A stretch of DNA of 64,000 bases from Episyrphus balteatus (lineage: Eukaryota > Arthropoda > Insecta > Diptera > Syrphidae), in contig NC_079137.1 of assembly GCF_945859705.1 (NCBI RefSeq), positions 38,477,054 through 38,541,053 of the forward strand, given 5' to 3'. Every line of letters begins with the position of its first letter. Positions within the stretch are counted from its first letter, which is position 1. Shown here piece after piece: positions 61,458 to 64,000 of the stretch. The notes under the pieces are model-generated. The model was not told where the DNA came from, made no database searches, and was given only the letters and a program-made list of their open reading frames with translations. The position numbers were made by a program, and so were the translations under genes.

Positions 61458-62329
61458 GTAAGCATCAATTAGCCAAATTTAATCAAAATCTAAAGGACAA
61501 TATCTACAAAAAAAATTCTTCTTTTCATTTTTATACTTTTTTCATATTAAAAAAAAAAAAAAAACAAAACAAAAATAACTCGTGTTTTTAACACTCTGGG
61601 AATGTCCACTTGGAGTAATGGAAATGGAGTTTCTATTTTTGAATTTTTTTGTTTTCTTTTTCACTTTTACGAGTTTTATTCTGTTTTAAGTATTTTTACA
61701 CTAGAAGTTGTAGTTTATATTTCTGAAAGCACTAGATGTGTTTAAGATTTAAAAAAATGAACTTTATTATTTAAAACTTTGTTAGATGTGTGTCCTTTCG
61801 ATCTAAATGTGCTTGCTTTTGGTATAGTATTGTCAAATTAGAATATATATTTTTTTTTTTCATAAAAGTGTTATTTTTTATTTGAATTGAGTATAGTTAT
61901 CAAAAATTCTGGTACAAAAATTGAAAAATGTCTAATCTTGTCAATGACAGACAAGATGAAATATTTTGCGCAGTCACGTGGTGTTTTAATTTTCAATTCT
62001 CTTGAGAATTTCTTTTCCATATTAAAAAGGAATTAATTCGAAATTTCGAAAGTTACTAATTTACACATATAAACGAAATTTCAAAATTTTTCACAAACCC
62101 ATTTTTAAAAAATTGAGTTTTCAAAATAAAAAAATTGAAATATTTAAAAAAAATCCAAAAATGTCTTTTTTGATAAATTTTCTAAAATTTTAATGTTACC
62201 TTTACTTAAACGCTTTTTAATAAAATCTTTCTTTGAAATCGGGTTAATCTTGTATGAGATACATTATTCAGAAACCAAAAAACCGTTCTATGGCAAGTAC
62301 CGTTACCGTTAATAACCGTACAAAAAATG

Positions 62330-62660
62330 TTTTTTTCTTAATTTCAAAAGATGGCTCTTATGTGTGATACTACACACAATAATTTTAATCAAAATCGTTA
62401 GAGCCGTTTTTTAATAACTTTTCTATTTCAGTTATAGGCACGTACCGTTAGTTTTGGTAATAAAAAAAAATCAATTTCTCCTCTAGGGAATCACCCAAAA
62501 CTGCTAACTACCAAGTTTGAAAAAAAATACTTCACTCGTTTAGGCTGTAGCTCGAGGTATATACAGACAGACAGATAGACAGAACTGCCGGACCCACTTT
62601 TTTGGCATTCTCCATCATGGTAACGTCATGTAAATTATTATCTCGACTTCGATTTTTTTT
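62330..62660 (+). repeat. Candidate interspersed repeat with (CAGA)n
   Basis: A less AT-rich block with 'ctgtagctcgaggtatatac', then 'agacagacagatagacagaa', then 'ctgccggacccac' and 'ttctccatcatggtaacgtc'. The mix of unique-looking sequence around a simple repeat suggests a mobile-element fragment. The family is not identified. Confidence 0.45.
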
Positions 62661-63777
62661 GAGATTCCTAAACTTGCCCTATATAGTACTTGTATTAGTG
62701 TACGCCTTATACTGGATACATTTTTTTTTTAAATTTTGACCGTCCCAATCCGCCATTTTGTTTTTTGTCATGAAAAAAAAAAAAAAATTGTCTGAAAAAT
62801 TTTTAAAACTTGAATAATATTTAGAGGTCGCTACCGCCAATTAAATATTCAGGATGCTCCATGGTATAGTGAAAAGTCGAAGGTTATATTTACAATAACG
62901 TCATATACCTTTTTGGAGAGCCAATAATGTTCTATTGGTTTTTGAGTAGTTAAAGTTTAAATTTTAATAAATAGGCCAAAATTGTTAATAATGATAAAAA
63001 AATTTTTCGAATTTAAGCTTTTTCATTTTTTGCATTTTCCGAGAATATGTACTATGGTATACTAATGTAAATTTCTGTTTACACCATCAGAAAGTAGAGA
63101 TTTTAACGAACAAATTACCCACCGACTTTTTGAAAAAAGCTGATATTTTGACACGTGCATTTTCGATTGAAAATTAGGGTGTTTTTTTGATAATAAGTCA
63201 AAATTAATATTTTAAATCAAATAAATTACTGTGTATTTGAGACATAATAAGGTAAATTTTTACCAAATTTCGTAGAAAAAAACATCTTTTTGGAAATTTT
63301 TCATATAAATTTTGAGGTTACCTATGTGAAAAAATTGTCCAAACAAAAATTGTAGATCTTTTTATTACCTACAACTTTTTTCCATAGAACTTGTAGTTTT
63401 GCCGGAAATGGAGATATACCATTTTTTACCATTAAAAACTCAACCCACCCACTTCCCGAACTCGGCTCGACCGTAATTTATTTTTCCTTTAATTTTTATC
63501 ATATTCACCTCCTTTTCCAATGGGTTTCATCCTACTATGATTTTTTCTTACTTTTTAATGTTTTTGAAGGCTTCGGCACTGGTCTACTAAAGAAAATATT
63601 ATAAAAAAAATGGGCTAAGATGACCAAAACTTAAAATGAATAGCTTATTTCTGGTTTTTTTTCTACAAAACATATTTGTGTACATTTTGTAAACTAATGG
63701 GTATCCCAATTTGAAAAAAAACGTCTTATTTTCCATATAAATTTTCTTACCCTTTCGTTTGATTTAGGGTAGGATGG

Positions 63778-63905
63778 TATAAGAGTGCGCACGTAAGATT
63801 GGTCATAAAGTGCATTGTGAAATACATATAGGTATATTCTTCAATTACTGTCTGAGCGTGTAAGAGTGCGCACCATGATGATGTATAAGAGTGCGCGGGT
63901 TATAA
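63778..63905 (+). repeat. TAAGAGTGCGC short repeat
   Basis: (A)TAAGAGTGCGC(A/G) occurs three times (about 63780, 63860 and 63885), followed by TATAAGAGCAG. GC-rich words stand out from the AT-rich surroundings. Confidence 0.55.
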
Positions 63906-64000
63906 GAGCAGTAATACTATCCAAGGCTTCAAAATAACTGGCATTTGTCCATATACCAGCAAACAGCAGCTAGAAAAAGCAGTTCCAACCAAAAAGAAAC

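Larger units (their letters stand above)
57365..61289 (+). other. Intron between exon 17.2 and exon 18
   Basis: 3.9 kb, very AT-rich. Holds a diverged interspersed repeat copy (58650-58845) and a large nested palindrome (58857-60300). No exon seen. Confidence 0.65.
61458..64000 (+). other. Intron downstream of exon 18
   Basis: No further Dscam1 exon is seen before the window ends. Contains a (CAGA)n-bearing repeat (about 62330-62660) and a short TAAGAGTGCGC repeat (63778-63905). The rest is AT-rich and unassigned. Confidence 0.6.

Overview
The window is a large central and 3' part of an insect Dscam1 gene (Down syndrome cell adhesion molecule 1), read on the + strand. The constant exons encode a protein that closely follows Drosophila Dscam1 as I know it: Ig and FNIII domains in the same order, both alternative transmembrane exons, and the start of the cytoplasmic tail. 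Together with the very AT-rich introns this suggests a higher (cyclorrhaphous) fly. I cannot name the species; the exon numbers differ from the Drosophila melanogaster gene I know. Neither gene end is in the window: exons 1-5 lie upstream and the rest of the cytoplasmic exons downstream.

Layout. (1) 550-10439: the exon 6 cluster, 23 tandem alternatives for the N-terminal half of Ig3. Twenty-one look intact; one lacks its 3' end and one has lost its acceptor AG. (2) 11136-12303: constant exons 7 and 8 (second half of Ig3, Ig4, Ig5, Ig6). (3) 12561-34624: the exon 9 cluster, 42 intact-looking alternatives for Ig7, more than the 33 known in D. melanogaster, plus four decayed exon relics, one of them chimeric. 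(4) 34625-42960: a long intron with a putative exon 9 docking site at 35157-35183 and a 2.9 kb foldback element built of 164-bp repeats. (5) 42961-47420: six constant exons (Ig8, Ig9, FN1-4, Ig10, FN5-6). (6) 47421-56594: an intron carrying, on the - strand, a small serine-protease-like gene and a broken duplicate of it. (7) 56595-57364: the two mutually exclusive transmembrane exons (17.1, 17.2). (8) 61290-61457: the first cytoplasmic exon, with two donors 12 nt apart. The rest is AT-rich intron with inverted repeats.

How it works together. One exon is chosen from each cluster, so this window alone could specify up to 21 x 42 x 2 combinations if every intact-looking variant is used. The sequence shows likely machinery for the choice. 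A short motif like CCAACATTCAGC precedes most exon 6 variants (putative selectors whose docking site would lie upstream of the window). A GCTGTTTCGCCATTTTT motif follows several exon 9 variants and is the reverse complement of a site after the last one. Almost all variable exons have weak 5' splice sites, while nearly all constant exons have strong GTAAG/GTGAG donors. Relic exons show that the exon 9 cluster grew by duplication of two-exon units followed by loss of one partner.

All coordinates come from reading splice sites and reading frames by eye. No alignment, folding or database search was run.
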